9,409 nucleotides of DNA from JAQBXX01 sp963925015 (GTDB taxonomy: Bacteria; Pseudomonadota; Gammaproteobacteria; SURF-13). Location of the stretch: the NCBI GenBank assembly GCA_963925015.1, contig CAWUTX010000051.1, positions 1 to 9,409 on the forward strand, written 5' to 3'. A program made the position numbers and the translations under genes. Below are positions 7,614-9,409 of the stretch, piece by piece. How positions within the stretch are numbered: position 1 is the stretch's first letter; each line of letters starts with the position of its first letter. The notes under the pieces are model-generated. The model saw only the letters and a list, made by a program, of their open reading frames with translations. It was not told the origin of the DNA and searched no databases.

Positions 7614-7641
7614 AGTATAGTGCCTGCGCTGTTCTTGTCAA
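7614..7641 (-). promoter_or_regulatory. Sigma-70-type promoter of the copper cluster
   Basis: On the minus strand TTGACA (7641-7636), a perfect -35 hexamer, is followed after 16 nt by TATACT (7619-7614), a five-of-six -10 match. Only 6 nt separate the -10 box from the first ATG at 7607, so the expected transcription start falls on or next to the start codon. The 16-nt spacing is not the 19-20 nt of MerR/CueR-controlled promoters, and no clear CusR/CopR-type dyad was found. Confidence 0.7.
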
Positions 7642-7681
7642 CGTAGGACACAACGTCAGCCGTTAAGTTTCATGGCACGAA

Positions 7682-9313
7682 TTATAGCGGGCAAATCATC
7701 TGGCCCAGACGCTCGGCCAACCTCGAATTTTCGCTGTAATCCACCGGACAGTCGATGATGCTCACGGTGTTGTCGGCAATGGCCTTTTTGAGGGTGGGCA
7801 AGAGGTCGGCGGCGCGCTCGATGCGATAGCCTTTGGCGCCGAAAGATTCGGCATATTTCACAAAATCAGGATTGTTGAAGCGCACGTTCGAGCTTCTGCC
7901 GAACGTGTTTTGCTGCTTCCACTCGATGAGGCCGTAGCCGCCGTCGTTCCATACCAGAATCACCAGCGCGGTGCCGACGCGCAGCGCGGTTTCGATCTCC
8001 TGCGAGTTCATGAGGAAGCCCGCATCGCCCGTCACCGCGACCACCTTGCGTTCGGGGTGCGCGAGTTTTGCCGCGACCGCGCCCGGCACGGCGATGCCCA
8101 TGCTGGCGAAGCCGTTGGAGATGACGCAGGTGTTGGGCTGCTCGCAGCGGAACATCCGCGCCATCCACAACTTGTGCGCGCCCACGTCGCACACCACGAT
8201 GTCGCCCTGGCCGAGCGCGGTGCGCAAATCCCAGATGATCTTCTGCGGCTTGACCGGAAACGACGCATCGTCGCGGTGCCGGTTCATGTCCTCAATCAGC
8301 GCCGCACGCAACGGCCGCAGCGTTTCGCGCGCGCGCGGTGTGACGGTCTGCGCGATGCGCGTGAGGCTCAGGCCGATGTCGCCCATCACACCCACCTCCA
8401 CGATGTAGCTCGCGTCCACCTCGGCGGGCGACATGTCGATGTGGATGATCTTGCGGTCGCGGGTCGGGTGCCACAGACACGGATGGTATTCCACCAGGTC
8501 GTAACCGACGCAGATGATGACATCGGCACGGTCGAAACCACAGTTGACGTAGTCGTGTGCCTGCAGGCCCGCGCTGCCGAGCGCCATCGGGTGCTTGAAC
8601 GGAATCACGCCCTTCGCCATGAAGGTGTTGGCGACCGGAATTTGCAGGCGTTCGGCGAATTCCGCCAGTTGTCGGCAGGCGTGCGCACGCACCACGCCGT
8701 TGCCGGCCAGTATCAGCGGATTTTGCGCCTGGCTGATGACCTCGGCGGCGGCGCGCACGCGGTCTGCGGCCGGCTCCGGCGGCGTAGCAAACTGCACGCG
8801 CAGCGGCGCGGCGTCGATCTCCAGCGCTGCGATGTTTTCCGGGAAATCGATGAAGCAGGCGCCGGTCTTTTCCGTCTGCGCGAGTTTGAACGCCTTGCGC
8901 ACCACCTCGGGAATGATCTCCGCCTCCAGCAGTTGCGAGGTGTATTTGGTGATGGGCCGGAACAGCGCCTGCAAGTCGAGCACCTGATGCGATTCCTTGT
9001 GCAGGCGCGTGGTGCTCGCCTGCCCGGCGATGGCGATGAGCGGCGCGTGATCCATGTTGGCGTCGGCCACGCCGGTAACGAGGTTGGTGGCGCCCGGCCC
9101 CAGCGTGGCGAGGCATACGCCGGGACGCCCGGTGACACGCCCGTACACGTCGGCCATGAACGCCGCACCCTGCTCGTGGCGCGTGGTGATGAAACGGATG
9201 GGGGAAGCGTTCAGCGCATCCATCAGGTGCAGATTTTCCTCGCCCGGAATGCCGAAGATGAATTCGACACCTTCGTTTTCCAGGCACTTCACCAGCAATT
9301 CAGCGGCTTTCAT
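7682..9313 (-). CDS. alsS: Acetolactate synthase, catabolic AlsS-like, thiamine-diphosphate dependent
   Basis: The 543-residue cytoplasmic enzyme condenses two pyruvates to 2-acetolactate and CO2. Domains appear in the usual order: N-terminal pyrimidine-binding domain with FGIPGEENL (20-28) and catalytic Glu47 in RHEQGAAFMADVYGR, a central domain (about 190-330), and a C-terminal diphosphate-binding domain. The cofactor motif runs from GDAGF (429-433) to NDGGYGLI (456-463). The C-terminal sequence (FVKYAESFGAKGYRIE and CPVDYSENSRLAERL) is close in style to Bacillus AlsS and Klebsiella BudB rather than to anabolic IlvB/IlvI. No small regulatory subunit and no acetolactate decarboxylase gene is adjacent in the window. 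Other ThDP enzymes such as glyoxylate carboligase are less likely. The start at 9313 has only a weak ribosome site (AGAG). It is separated from the copper cluster by 74 nt and a promoter, so the two are probably independent. Confidence 0.9.
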   Translation of the reverse strand: MKAAELLVKCLENEGVEFIFGIPGEENLHLMDALNASPIRFITTRHEQGAAFMADVYGRVTGRPGVCLATLGPGATNLVTGVADANMDHAPLIAIAGQASTTRLHKESHQVLDLQALFRPITKYTSQLLEAEIIPEVVRKAFKLAQTEKTGACFIDFPENIAALEIDAAPLRVQFATPPEPAADRVRAAAEVISQAQNPLILAGNGVVRAHACRQLAEFAERLQIPVANTFMAKGVIPFKHPMALGSAGLQAHDYVNCGFDRADVIICVGYDLVEYHPCLWHPTRDRKIIHIDMSPAEVDASYIVEVGVMGDIGLSLTRIAQTVTPRARETLRPLRAALIEDMNRHRDDASFPVKPQKIIWDLRTALGQGDIVVCDVGAHKLWMARMFRCEQPNTCVISNGFASMGIAVPGAVAAKLAHPERKVVAVTGDAGFLMNSQEIETALRVGTALVILVWNDGGYGLIEWKQQNTFGRSSNVRFNNPDFVKYAESFGAKGYRIERAADLLPTLKKAIADNTVSIIDCPVDYSENSRLAERLGQMICPL

Positions 9314-9376
9314 GGGGCATCTCTAAAAATGCGTCTTTTGCTCCAATACGGCGTTACAGCTTGTCTCCGCTGCTCA

Positions 9377-9392
9377 CATACTAACGTGTATG
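9377..9392. promoter_or_regulatory. Short dyad upstream of the acetolactate synthase gene
   Basis: CATAC (9377-9381) and GTATG (9388-9392) form a perfect 5-bp inverted repeat around 6 bp, 64 bases before the acetolactate synthase start codon. A second small palindrome, CTGTACAG, is at 9398-9405. Either could be a regulator site, but both are short enough to arise by chance. No convincing promoter hexamers were found in 9314-9409. Confidence 0.25.
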
Positions 9393-9409
9393 CTGTGCTG
9401 TACAGGGAC

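Noticed and set aside
7636..7660. Possible copper-regulator operator upstream of the His-rich gene
   Set aside because: ACGT/ACGT and TTGTC/GACAA-like fragments were seen, but no dyad matching known CueR or CusR/CopR boxes could be drawn.
7792..7802. AGGGTGGGCAA, matching 11 bases of the palindromic element's end
   Set aside because: It lies inside conserved coding sequence of the acetolactate synthase gene (around LLPTLKK), has no matching inverted arm nearby, and is probably chance.
8292..9287. A 331-codon minus-strand frame overlapping the acetolactate synthase gene
   Set aside because: It is a shifted frame within a clearly real gene; the Arg/His/Gly-rich product has no motif.
9393..9405. 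LexA-like box at the right edge (CTGT and ACAG)
   Set aside because: The half-sites are 0 or 5 bases apart rather than the 8 needed for a LexA box.

Overview
The window looks like chromosomal DNA from a GC-rich proteobacterium. The sequence points to a beta- or gammaproteobacterium, judged by the style of the copper proteins, an RhlE-type helicase and a GTAGGGTGGGCAA palindromic repeat; this is inference, as no rRNA or other marker gene is present. All recognisable genes lie on the minus strand except a two-gene toxin-antitoxin pair. No tRNA, rRNA, CRISPR array or transposase was seen, and no gap between genes exceeds about 300 bases.

Left part: a methionine sulfoxide reductase B gene with a twin-arginine export signal runs off the left edge (1-479, minus). 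Beyond it, on the plus strand, is a Phd/YefM-like antitoxin overlapping a RelE/ParE-family toxin by ATGA (684-1216). This cassette is bracketed by related repeats: a damaged half copy at 593-613 and an intact 82-bp palindromic element at 1257-1338. Next comes a DEAD-box RNA helicase of the RhlE type (1391-2719, minus).

Centre: a copper-handling cluster, read right to left. Its order is a His-rich secreted protein (7248-7607), a small Met/His lipoprotein (6805-7134), a TolC-family outer-membrane lipoprotein (5352-6815), a two-domain Tat-exported multicopper oxidase (4045-5349), a CusF-like periplasmic copper-binding protein (3586-3978) and a DUF2231-type membrane protein with a His-rich tail (2933-3496). 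The three genes from the lipoprotein to the oxidase are tightly packed, with an 11-bp overlap and then a 2-bp gap. All six products are predicted to be exported or membrane-bound. Together they suggest envelope copper detoxification: binding of periplasmic Cu(I) by Met/His motifs, oxidation by the oxidase, and a possible exit through the TolC protein. No RND pump, adaptor, P-type ATPase or metal regulator is in view.

A good sigma-70-type promoter sits directly in front of the His-rich gene, so close that the transcript could be leaderless.

Right part: a catabolic (AlsS-like) acetolactate synthase gene (7682-9313, minus) without a small-subunit gene beside it. The last 96 bases hold its upstream region with a short dyad.

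The most unusual points are the repeat-bracketed toxin-antitoxin cassette, the leaderless promoter, the recurring short His-containing C-terminal tails in three different copper-cluster proteins, and an outer-membrane channel without a visible pump.
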